Source: a bacterium
GTDB taxonomy: Bacteria > Auribacterota > JABMQX01
Assembly (NCBI GenBank): GCA_030691545.1
Contig: JAUYEE010000038.1
Span: 1 to 46,560 of the forward strand
Direction: 5' to 3'
DNA length: 46,560 nucleotides
This document shows positions 39,808 to 46,560 of the stretch, one piece after another. The position numbers were made by a program, and so were the translations under genes. The notes beneath the pieces are model-generated. The model was not told the DNA's origin. It was given only the letters and a program-made list of their open reading frames with translations, and made no database searches. The first letter of the stretch is position 1. Each line of letters begins with the position of its first letter.

Positions 39808-41730
39808 CTAACGCAATTCGACACGATAGAACTTCCTTTTCTCGACAGAGACACCATCCGTCCAGAGCGTGACTGATCCCCCCGACGAGATTGTCGCCTC
39901 TTGGCCCCATGTTCCCATAGACAGCTCAATGCGGGACCAAACGACGTATACGTCTCCGGGGTGGCTGTCCCATGCCAGTTGGGTGTTACCGCTCGGGAGA
40001 GTCGAAATTGCGACCGGTCCCGACGGAAACGAGAAGTATTCGTAAGCACCCATGTCAACCCAGAGGTCCGTCTTGCCGTACATAATGCGCCGCATTCCTT
40101 TCATGTCCTTATCCGGCAAATGCGCCGCATCGTTGTCGCCAGTGTCGATACACGGTGAACCCTCGCGTAGCTGGTAGTCTTCTGTGAGCAAAGGGTCCCA
40201 GCTTATACATCCCTCGCCAAACCAAGACTTGCCTGTGCCGCCCTGAATGTCACTGTACAGGGCGGTGCAGGAACTCTCATCGTCCAGATAGATTTCTGAA
40301 GCCTCGTCTCCCCAGAGGATCGTATTGTGAACCGTCACGGCGCTCAGCTCGCAGTAGACCCCGCCGCCTGGAGCGCCGACGTTATCCGCGATCGTGCAAT
40401 TCAGCACCCGTGGAGCGCTGTAGTAACAGTAGACGGCACCCCCCCATTTTGCTGCGGAGTTGCGTGCCAGGACAGAATTGACCATCAAGCAATCATTCCA
40501 AGATGGGACCCCCTCCTCCGCACTTTCGAAACAGACACCACCGCCGCCCTCGGTTGCAGCGTTCTCGAAGAACTTGCATTCGGCGATCCAGCCAGCGCCA
40601 TAGTACATATGCATGGCGGCGCCATAACACGCTCGGTTGCTTGAGAAGATACATGCTACAAAATCTGGAGCCATTGCGAAGGTGCCGGCGTTGACAAACA
40701 CTGCGCCGCCATTCTTGTTCGCAACGTTAGCCACGAAATTGCACTGCTCGACCTTGGGAAACGCGGCAGAGAAGTAAATAGCCCCGCCGTAATCCGCCAC
40801 GTTCTCCGTGAAGACGGACTCGCTGATCCTCTCTGTCGGTCCTCCAGCGTCAAAGTAGTACACGCCTCCCCCGCGGACTGCACGGTTTCGCGATATAGTG
40901 CACCCGACGATATCGCAAGGGCCCCAGATCCCAGCCCCCTCCTCCGCGACGTTTTCCGAAATAAAGCAGTCTACGATGCTCCACCCCCGGAACACACCTC
41001 CCCCTTTGGTCCGCGTGTTCTTTGCGATGACAGAGTCCTGGATGATGTCACCGGAGCAGCCCCCGCCCTGGTTCCCCGAAATCGTGCAGGCAACTATTTG
41101 CCTGGCCCACATTACGCCTTGCCCTTCATTGTTCGAAATCGTGCATCCTTCCACCCTCGGACCACTCCCAAAGCCGTACACTTCATAGGCACCGACCCCA
41201 TTACCGCCGTTATCCGAGATGACGCAGTCAGTGATGGTCGGGGAGCTATCTTCGCAGCGAATGCCATCCCCCAAGTTGCCAACCACATGGCAGTTTATGA
41301 TCGTAGGCTCGCTGCCCCGACTCTGGCTCTTACCGAAAGAGCATAGAATCCCCACGGGCCCGTTTTTGACCGTGAAGCCCTCGAGAACAGACGAGACCGT
41401 CTCACCTGTACAAAAATGAAAGGCCGGATGCAGAGCCTCAGAGTCGATTATTGTGAACTCGGCGCCGTCCCTGGACCGCAGGGTTAAGGCCTTCCCAAGG
41501 AAATCGAGATTCTTATTGCCCGTGCCCTTGTAAGTCCCCGGGGCCACATGGACTGTGTCCCCGTCTGACGCGGAGTCAAGGCCTCGCTGGATCCGGATGA
41601 ACGCCCCCCCCCATGACCTGCCATCTCCCGAGGCCGAAAGCGAGCCGTCCACGTACCAGACGGCAGAGGAAGCAGAGACCGCACAGGTCAATAGGAACAC
41701 CACAAACGCGAAAGCACAAATGCTTTTCAT
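39808..41730 (-). CDS. secreted right-handed parallel beta-helix protein
   Basis: A 640-residue protein. The signal peptide (MKSICAFAFVVFLLTCAVSA) and the start of the helix (VWYVDGSLSASGDGRSW, GLDSASDGDTVHVAPGTYKG) are typical of pectin-lyase-like beta-helices with DUF1565-like beginnings. Gly-rich coil repeats follow (GNGVGAYEVYG, GGGVYYFD, GGAVYCYY, GGGVYCE) and a GAYEY end near residue 565. A beta module closes the chain (VYVVWSRIELSMGTWG, RKFYRVELR), resembling the C-terminus of the lipoprotein at 8938-11214. Likely functions are surface adhesion or polysaccharide binding. No lyase active site can be named. The start follows AGGAGGAGGG. Confidence 0.8.
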   Translation of the reverse strand: MKSICAFAFVVFLLTCAVSASSAVWYVDGSLSASGDGRSWGGAFIRIQRGLDSASDGDTVHVAPGTYKGTGNKNLDFLGKALTLRSRDGAEFTIIDSEALHPAFHFCTGETVSSVLEGFTVKNGPVGILCSFGKSQSRGSEPTIINCHVVGNLGDGIRCEDSSPTITDCVISDNGGNGVGAYEVYGFGSGPRVEGCTISNNEGQGVMWARQIVACTISGNQGGGCSGDIIQDSVIAKNTRTKGGGVFRGWSIVDCFISENVAEEGAGIWGPCDIVGCTISRNRAVRGGGVYYFDAGGPTERISESVFTENVADYGGAIYFSAAFPKVEQCNFVANVANKNGGAVFVNAGTFAMAPDFVACIFSSNRACYGAAMHMYYGAGWIAECKFFENAATEGGGGVCFESAEEGVPSWNDCLMVNSVLARNSAAKWGGAVYCYYSAPRVLNCTIADNVGAPGGGVYCELSAVTVHNTILWGDEASEIYLDDESSCTALYSDIQGGTGKSWFGEGCISWDPLLTEDYQLREGSPCIDTGDNDAAHLPDKDMKGMRRIMYGKTDLWVDMGAYEYFSFPSGPVAISTLPSGNTQLAWDSHPGDVYVVWSRIELSMGTWGQEATISSGGSVTLWTDGVSVEKRKFYRVELR

Positions 41731-41998
41731 GACACCCTCCTCCTCTGTTATCTAACCTCTGTGCCGCCCGTATCAGCATATTTCGCGCAACGAAACGCCG
41801 AAAAGAGAAAACTCGGGCATGTCACCGCGCCACATTTGAGCCGCCCGGTCGCCAAACTTCCACTCCCGATCAATCAGCCCGCTGGCCCGCCTCGCCGGGG
41901 TCTTCGAGGCTCCGCCGCTCGCAGCCGATGCGTTTGACCTGCATACCCTTAGCCTTTGCTTCTGAACGCTGCGCACCCCAGGCTGAGGCCTCGGCTCC
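41731..41998. other. intergenic region without recognised gene
   Basis: This is the 268-nt gap between two minus-strand genes. A 116-residue minus-strand frame crosses it, but begins inside the neighbouring gene in another frame, lacks a ribosome site and matches nothing I know. The only feature is a GAGGCCTC palindrome near 41985. Confidence 0.4.
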
Positions 41999-42913
41999 TC
42001 AAGCTTCAGTGCCGCGGACGCGTTCCAGCAGCTTCTTCGCTGCGAGGATGCCTTCGGGTTCGCTGAGTCTGTTCCCCTCGTACTCGATCCCGACGTAACC
42101 GTTGTAGCCAGCGTCGGTGACAATCTTCATAATTTTGCGGAAATCAATCGTCGTCTCGTTTCCATCCGCGTCAAAATCGTAGCACTTGGCGCTGACCGCT
42201 TTCGCGTAGGGCATCATCTGCCGGACAGCGTCGTATTTGTCCACTTCCTTCGGGAAATTACCGAAGTCCGGGAGCGTGCCGAAGTAAGGCGAGTTGACAG
42301 TCTTCATGACCTTCATCAGCGACTCGGGATGCGAAGAAAGCCCCCCGTGATTCTCGATGATGACATTGATTTTGCTTTTCGTTCCGTACTCGGCGAGGCG
42401 AGCGAAGCTATCCGCGCATCGCTCGATGGCCTGCTCATCTCCGGCTTTCCCCTGCCCGCTGTTGCAGCGAATGGAGTGGCAGCCGAGAATGGCGGCGATG
42501 TTCACCCACTTGTGGTGATTGAGGACCGCCTGAAGCCGCTCCTTCACGTCGGCGTTCGCCATGTCCCCCTCGCCGTCGCACATGATGAGGAGAATCTTCA
42601 CGTCGTTGTCCGCAGCTTGCTTGTTCAGGTCGCGAAGGAAATTATACGTGGGCGAGGGAAAGAAAACGTTCACAAGCTCGATCGCCCCGATACCGAATTC
42701 TTCCCTCGTGACTTTTGGGAAATCAATGAGATTCAGTTTCCCATCGAAGTGGCGGCGATGAAGCGACCATTCCGCGAGGGAAATCTTGTAGTCGCCGATT
42801 TTTCCGGCCGACTCCGCAGCGAGTCCCGGCGCCACCAAAGCCGCGCCAATCCCCGCCGTTGTCATTGCACACTTTCCGATGAACTCGCGTCGCGTAACCT
42901 TTCTCTCTTTCAT
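41999..42913 (-). CDS. Tat-exported sugar phosphate isomerase/epimerase-type TIM barrel
   Basis: A 304-residue protein. The twin-arginine signal TRREFIGK (about 7-14) and the hydrophobic segment TTAGIGAALVAPGLAAES predict export of a folded protein. The rest is an AP-endonuclease-2/xylose isomerase-like TIM barrel with metal-ligand-like residues in IENHGGLSSHPESLM, PDFGNFP and GIEYEGN. Such exported isomerases or epimerases are abundant in PVC bacteria and are linked to catabolism of unusual sugars. The substrate is unknown. The ATG at 42913 follows GGGAGG at 7 nt; the longer frame to 43042 would start in the promoter. Confidence 0.88.
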   Translation of the reverse strand: MKERKVTRREFIGKCAMTTAGIGAALVAPGLAAESAGKIGDYKISLAEWSLHRRHFDGKLNLIDFPKVTREEFGIGAIELVNVFFPSPTYNFLRDLNKQAADNDVKILLIMCDGEGDMANADVKERLQAVLNHHKWVNIAAILGCHSIRCNSGQGKAGDEQAIERCADSFARLAEYGTKSKINVIIENHGGLSSHPESLMKVMKTVNSPYFGTLPDFGNFPKEVDKYDAVRQMMPYAKAVSAKCYDFDADGNETTIDFRKIMKIVTDAGYNGYVGIEYEGNRLSEPEGILAAKKLLERVRGTEA

Positions 42914-43013
42914 GAAGCAACCTCCCTGCTTGACGAATCGAACCGAGAACAGTTGACTGACGGATACTCTGACACGAAAACAATGAACCTTTGATTGGTT
43001 ACTACAGCGTGCC

Positions 43014-43042
43014 ATTGTCGAGGAAAGGGGCGGAGTTGTCAA
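43014..43042 (-). promoter_or_regulatory. putative promoter of the Tat TIM-barrel gene
   Basis: Minus strand: TTGACA (43042-43037), 17-nt spacing and GACAAT (43019-43014), with a leader of about 95 nt. Confidence 0.5.
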
Positions 43043-43096
43043 CAGCGGCGCGGAGCCGGCAATGCGAACAAACGCGGATTAACTCGCCGCGGCCGG

Positions 43097-43125
43097 TTGA
43101 CTCGCGAGGAGACGGGTAGTATCAT
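43097..43125 (+). promoter_or_regulatory. putative promoter of tRNA-Leu
   Basis: TTGACT (43097-43102), 17-nt spacing and TATCAT (43120-43125), ending 21 nt before the tRNA. Confidence 0.5.
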
Positions 43126-43146
43126 TCCGGTCATACTCTTGGCGAT

Positions 43147-43232
43147 GCCGGGATGGCGGAACTGGCAGACGCAAGGGACTTAAAATCCCTTGGGGCGCAA
43201 GCCCCGTGCGGGTTCAAATCCCGCTCCCGGCA
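43147..43232 (+). tRNA. tRNA-Leu, anticodon UAA
   Basis: An 86-nt cloverleaf. The acceptor stem GCCGGGA (43147-43153) pairs with TCCCGGC (43225-43231), discriminator A. The anticodon stem AGGGA/TCCCT encloses loop CTTAAAA with anticodon TAA at 43081+100, that is 43181-43183. The long variable arm (GGGGC-GCAA-GCCCC) marks class II tRNA, and GGTTCAAAT is the T loop. CCA is not encoded. Confidence 0.95.
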
Positions 43233-43410
43233 CTCTCGTTTCAAGAGGGTCATTCCCGAGTATCCTGTCCTCGTGGGTTGCCTCCTTCACTTGGTCCGGG
43301 CGCCAGGAGCTGCACAAAGCCGGGTTAGCCTCTTACGCTGTCAGCGGACTGCTGAAGACCCTGATGACAGCTATGCCTAAATGTGGCCTGTCGGCTGAAT
43401 TTCAAAGCCG
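43233..43410. other. gap between tRNA-Leu and next promoter, nothing recognised
   Basis: There are 178 nt after the tRNA. A frame runs through the tRNA and this stretch but cannot be coding. I see no repeat family, attachment-site duplication of the tRNA end, or integrase gene that would mark an island. Confidence 0.4.
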
Positions 43411-43440
43411 TTGGACGCTAACGAGAGGGGAGAATATAAT
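43411..43440 (+). promoter_or_regulatory. strong putative promoter of the first exported paralog
   Basis: TTGGAC (43411-43416), 18-nt spacing and a perfect TATAAT (43435-43440). The leader is about 160 nt, unusually long for this window. Confidence 0.6.
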
Positions 43441-43606
43441 GGTGACGGCGGCGGCATGCCCGATCCCCGACCCCCGATCCCACGGCTGAGGGGACAGAGG
43501 GCAGTCGCCAGGCCTCAGCGGCCAGCCACAGCTCGTTTGTCGCCGCCGAGCCCGTAGGCAAGCAGTTTCCAGCAGTCCATTCGTTCCCATCAACGGAGGT
43601 CGTCGG

Positions 43607-44452
43607 ATGAACACCAGCTCTTTCGGTCTCGCCCTCTTATTCCTGGCGTCCCCGGCTTGGTCCGCTTCGACACCGAGTGTTCCTCACTCCGAAAGGGCGG
43701 CGAGCCTGGCCGGAGAGGTGTATAGTTCTCTTGCCTCATCCTTCTTCAATCTCCTCTCTTCCGACATCGCGGGGTTCGACGCCGTCTTCACGGTGGAGAA
43801 GGACGACAAGGTCCTCGGTAAGATGAAAGTGTCCTGGAATCGCGGGGAGGAAGAGGTCTCCGCCACGCTCGAGGGAGAAGCCCAAGACCAGGACAGAAGT
43901 GCCGCTGAAGCGCTCGTTGGCGACCACGTTTTGTCCTTGCTGATCTGGGGACCGTTCAAGTCCGCCCTCGGGCCGGGCGCCGGCGCCTACGCCGTCAAGT
44001 CCGGCAATCAATACGTCGTGGACATCACCGAGAAGTCCTCCAAGAAACATCCCGAAATCGAGTCCCATTTCCTCTTTGTTTCAGAGGATTTCAGTCGGTT
44101 ACGGAACCTCCTCGCCAGGAGGGACGGAACGCTTCTCGACATGACGTATTTGGCAGAAGACGCTGGGGGGAAGCAACTTGTCAGTACCACCTCCACGACC
44201 AACCGCTCCCGCGGCAAAGCGTCCTGGACGGTTGATGTCGTCTTCACTTATACACACACCGAAGGGACGGTTTTCGTGAAAAGGGCGGTCACAAAGCGCA
44301 CTGCCGGAACGAGGACGACCACCTGGAGCGCTGTTCTTGAGAGCGTCAGTTTCCGTAAGGGCGTCGCAACGCCCGGCTCCGAAAAAGGCGCGGGCTCGCC
44401 GGAGGACTCCGCCGCCGAAGGACTCCGCGACCGATTCTGGGGCGAAATGTGA
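43607..44452 (+). CDS. exported protein of unknown function, paralog 1
   Basis: A 281-residue protein. The signal peptide (FGLALLFLASPAWSA, about 6-20) precedes a domain of mixed beta structure. The stretch FFNLLSSDIAGFDAVFTVEK with DDKVLGKMKVSWN (about 45-77) matches YYKMFQVIGGFDATYTVQKD with DEEVGKATISA in the gene at 45199, so the two are paralogs. The pattern of a long extracytoplasmic beta sheet with repeated K-D-D and W elements suggests a lipid- or ligand-carrying barrel, but I recognise no family. GGAGG lies 8 nt before the ATG. Confidence 0.7.
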   Translation: MNTSSFGLALLFLASPAWSASTPSVPHSERAASLAGEVYSSLASSFFNLLSSDIAGFDAVFTVEKDDKVLGKMKVSWNRGEEEVSATLEGEAQDQDRSAAEALVGDHVLSLLIWGPFKSALGPGAGAYAVKSGNQYVVDITEKSSKKHPEIESHFLFVSEDFSRLRNLLARRDGTLLDMTYLAEDAGGKQLVSTTSTTNRSRGKASWTVDVVFTYTHTEGTVFVKRAVTKRTAGTRTTTWSAVLESVSFRKGVATPGSEKGAGSPEDSAAEGLRDRFWGEM

Positions 44453-44594
44453 TCGCTCCTCGGAAGGCGGAGCGGGCTGTATAAAGATAACTCTGAAGAA
44501 ACGGTCGGAATTCCAACGGATCGCGTTGCTTGGGTTTAAAGCTGCCATCCCGCGCTTTGACCCCTGGGATACCCTCGCATCGGGATTGTCCTCG

Positions 44595-44728
44595 GTGGCA
44601 CGGGCGTCTCGCCCGTGGGGGCGTCAGGCAAGGTCCGCGCGCGAGCCGACCGGTATCTCTGAGACGGTGGAGGAAGCGAGCACGCGGGCAGGCCAGCCCG
44701 TCAATCATGGGCAAGATGCCCATGCCAC
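44595..44728 (+). repeat. 134-bp expanded cloverleaf-like repeat
   Basis: The outer arms GTGGCA (44595-44600) and TGCCAC (44723-44728) are as in the 49-bp element at 27146-27194. So are the inner hairpins CGGGC-GTCTC-GCCCG (just after the left arm) and ATGGGC-AAGAT-GCCCAT (just before the right arm). Here about 85 nt separate them, holding a further CGGGCAGGCCAGCCCG palindrome. Confidence 0.75.
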
Positions 44729-44760
44729 CTCAGAACGCGGGCGCAGAATCGCTTTCTTCG

Positions 44761-44789
44761 TTGTTTTTCCACATTTCCCTGTCTATAAT
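44761..44789 (+). promoter_or_regulatory. strong putative promoter in the long gap
   Basis: TTGTTT (44761-44766), 17-nt spacing and a perfect TATAAT (44784-44789). It lies about 70 nt before a small frame with a good ribosome site and about 410 nt before the next recognised gene, so that gene would have a very long leader unless the small frame is real. Confidence 0.5.
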
Positions 44790-44859
44790 TTGAGGTAGTC
44801 TGACCCTTAGAGTGCGCCTTGACAGTCGTTTTCCGCGTTTCCCCTGGCAGGAGGATAGT

Positions 44860-45111
44860 ATGGCCGTTGGCAGGTGGCTGGTACCCGCGAGCGCAGGAAA
44901 ATTGCCGGGCGGTCATTGTCTCCAGTCCAGGATTCGTCCGGTTATATGCGTCAACTCTCGCCTCTGGCGACTTCTTAGTTGTTTGCGCCGTGTCGGAGCG
45001 GAGATAAAGGTTCGTGGCGTGTTGTGCCGGGAAGGGCAGGCACAGGAGCCTCCGCCGACCAAGGCGAAGATTCACCTTGAGACCCACCGTGAGGGGGCGT
45101 GCAATTTGTAA
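44860..45111 (+). CDS. possible small protein, 83 residues
   Basis: The ATG has AGGAGG 5 nt before it and lies below a good promoter. The product (MAVGRWLVPASAGKLPG..., rich in R, C and L) has no recognisable domain, signal or membrane helix. The codon pattern is not clearly that of the neighbouring genes. It could equally be a leader region that happens to hold an open frame. It matters because it would explain the 746-nt gap between the two paralogs. Confidence 0.25.
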   Translation: MAVGRWLVPASAGKLPGGHCLQSRIRPVICVNSRLWRLLSCLRRVGAEIKVRGVLCREGQAQEPPPTKAKIHLETHREGACNL

Positions 45112-45198
45112 ACGCATCCGCGTTTCGGCGAAATCCGAGAAGACGCTGTAGAACCTGCCACAGACAGGAGGGCAGGACAACTATGGGAGGTTGAAACG

Positions 45199-46560
45199 AT
45201 GAACCGGGAAATTCTTCGTGCAGGCATCGCGATTCTGGTCTCTCTCGCATTGCTCGAGACTGGCAGCGGGCAATTGCTCGCCGAGGGGCTTTTTGATGAT
45301 GAGCCCGTTGCCGAAGGCCAGCCAGCAGTGGCAACCCCAACCGCTGAAGGCAAAGCGCTCGCCAAACAGATCATTCAGAAGGTCAACGAATCGTACTACA
45401 AGATGTTCCAGGTGATTGGGGGGTTTGACGCCACCTATACCGTTCAGAAGGACGACGAGGAAGTCGGCAAGGCAACGATCTCGGCGAATCTGCCCAGCGG
45501 TTCTCCCCGCTGGACGGTGAAGTTCGAAGGCAACGTCGGTGACAGCGAGAAGGCATTGATCGAGAACCACGTCAATGTAGCCTGGACTCCGATGCTATAC
45601 GACCTTAGCCGCCGGGTTATTACGGCAGAGGCATCGGATGAGGGCTTTCGTGTGTGGTATAGCAGCCGTGCCAAGGAGACGTATATGGTTGTCTCGAAAG
45701 AGTATCGAGTCCTCAAAGACGTGATGAAGGGCGAAGACGGGTCGGAGACAGAGTGGCTCTATCACGACCAGGAGGTAGGGGGCAAACGCTACCTGGAGAC
45801 CCTTGAAGTGATATCTGGGGATAATAAGACAAGCTTCTCCTACACGTACTTTCGTAAGGAAGGCGTGGCGCTGATTAAGCGACTCGAGATTACGGAGAGC
45901 CACCGGGCGCCTTTCGTCGGGGCCGAGTTCTACGAGCGCACAAAGCGCCTGGTAAGCTTTGATGGGGTGACTTTCAAGAAGGCTGCCGCGACCGCCGAGG
46001 CGGCCGGGGAAGTCACTGCCGAAGGTGCGGAAGCGGCGGGCGGTCCGGTCATAGACGCCTCATCCTGGGACGAGCTTTCGAGGGAGGTGATCCCGAAGGT
46101 TCTCGAAATGAGCCTCGACAGAGGAACCATGCTCCGCTACGTTCGAGGCGCGAGCTGCACGATTGACGTTGTGATCAGCACGAAGATGATCGCCTCAACC
46201 ACGAACCCGTATTTCACGCCGCCAGCCATTCCTCCGTCCGCGGTGAGCTTCAGTTATTCCTTCGAGGATGGTGATAACGACGGAATGCTTACCGAAGACG
46301 AGGTCACCATTGAGACAACGAACATGTCCGACGCGAACATGAGATTCGCTGCTGGCAGGATCAGCAAGGGGCTGCGGGAGCTGGCGACGTCCAGCCTGAT
46401 CAACGTGCTGCCCAAGGCCAATGTCAAGACCCGCAAAACCCAGCAAGGCTACGAGGTCACCCTAACGCTGAGGAAAACGGAGAGAATAAAGATGATGGAG
46501 GAGGCGGGGAAAATCCGGCTGACACCCCTCCGTCTGACGGTCTCCAACGATTTCCGGGTC
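45199..46560 (+). CDS. exported protein of unknown function, paralog 2 (cut by window end)
   Basis: At least 454 residues; no stop codon is reached at the end of the window. The signal peptide (MNREILRAGIAILVSLALLE) precedes a domain (about 50-250) homologous to the protein at 43607-44452, with KDDEEVGKATISANLPSGSP. An Ala/Glu-rich linker follows (AAATAEAAGEVTAEGAEAAG, about 260-280), then a second region rich in Asp/Thr with DGDNDGMLTEDEV, which resembles an EF-hand-like calcium loop. The ATG follows GGGAGG at about 8 nt. No family recognised. Confidence 0.72.
   Translation, partial: MNREILRAGIAILVSLALLETGSGQLLAEGLFDDEPVAEGQPAVATPTAEGKALAKQIIQKVNESYYKMFQVIGGFDATYTVQKDDEEVGKATISANLPSGSPRWTVKFEGNVGDSEKALIENHVNVAWTPMLYDLSRRVITAEASDEGFRVWYSSRAKETYMVVSKEYRVLKDVMKGEDGSETEWLYHDQEVGGKRYLETLEVISGDNKTSFSYTYFRKEGVALIKRLEITESHRAPFVGAEFYERTKRLVSFDGVTFKKAAATAEAAGEVTAEGAEAAGGPVIDASSWDELSREVIPKVLEMSLDRGTMLRYVRGASCTIDVVISTKMIASTTNPYFTPPAIPPSAVSFSYSFEDGDNDGMLTEDEVTIETTNMSDANMRFAAGRISKGLRELATSSLINVLPKANVKTRKTQQGYEVTLTLRKTERIKMMEEAGKIRLTPLRLTVSNDFRV

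Noticed and set aside
41773..42123. 116-residue minus-strand frame
   Set aside because: It overlaps the Tat TIM-barrel gene in another frame and has no ribosome site or known domain.
43147..43606. Integrated element at tRNA-Leu
   Set aside because: No integrase and no repeat of the tRNA 3' end is seen downstream.

Overview
The window is GC-rich bacterial chromosome, most like a member of the PVC superphylum or a neighbouring lineage (Planctomycetota, Lentisphaerota, Sumerlaeota or Hydrogenedentota type). The pointers are an HzsA-related propeller-cytochrome, an H-X9-DG pseudopilin, a Tat-exported TIM-barrel isomerase, a Minf_1886-family protein, a DUF1844 protein and many secreted proteins of unknown function. 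The phylum cannot be fixed from the sequence alone. Many genes have recognisable sigma70-type promoters (TTGACA, 17-18 nt, TATAAT-like) and good Shine-Dalgarno sites, which help decide several starts.

Layout. 0-7.4 kb: HzsA-related multiheme protein, exported TPR protein, homoserine dehydrogenase (minus strand) and a DUF401 permease. 7.5-17 kb: xylose isomerase-like protein, a lipoprotein with an embedded C39-like cysteine peptidase fold, an Nramp-related transporter, a pseudopilin, a nitrilase-family amidohydrolase and a membrane beta-propeller protein. 17-18.8 kb: a RelE/Phd-type toxin-antitoxin pair with a clear operator, then pdxJ. 19.2-29.9 kb: a nine-gene plus-strand Bat-type operon (MoxR ATPase, DUF58, TPR-parvulin chaperone, DUF4381-like lipoprotein, BatA, BatB, BatC, BatD, BatE), largely translationally coupled. 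30.2-32.1 kb: two tandem paralogous SH3-like secreted proteins. 32-35 kb: uvrA (minus). 35.4-39.7 kb: Minf_1886, DUF1844, a TPR-gluzincin protease, a zinc-ribbon protein, a flavodoxin and RidA. 39.8-43 kb: a beta-helix protein and a Tat-exported TIM-barrel protein (minus). 43.1-46.6 kb: tRNA-Leu(UAA) and two paralogous exported proteins, the second running off the end of the window.

The Bat cluster is the main coherent system. A MoxR AAA+ ATPase probably acts with DUF58 and two membrane-anchored VWA proteins, together with TPR, BatD-like and SH3 envelope proteins. This copy also carries a membrane-anchored parvulin chaperone and has two SH3 paralogs immediately downstream.

The other striking theme is non-coding. 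Intergenic gaps hold several families of small repeats. One is short palindromes with a 5-nt loop (REP-like), which in two places combine into larger cloverleaf-like units. Another is a ~150-bp three-hairpin element present twice. A third is short direct repeats of roughly 8-12 nt period, some arranged as long hairpins. Some copies have entered coding sequence (the N-termini of the HzsA-related protein and of BatC) and flank a duplication of the batC/batD junction. No transposase is encoded in the window.
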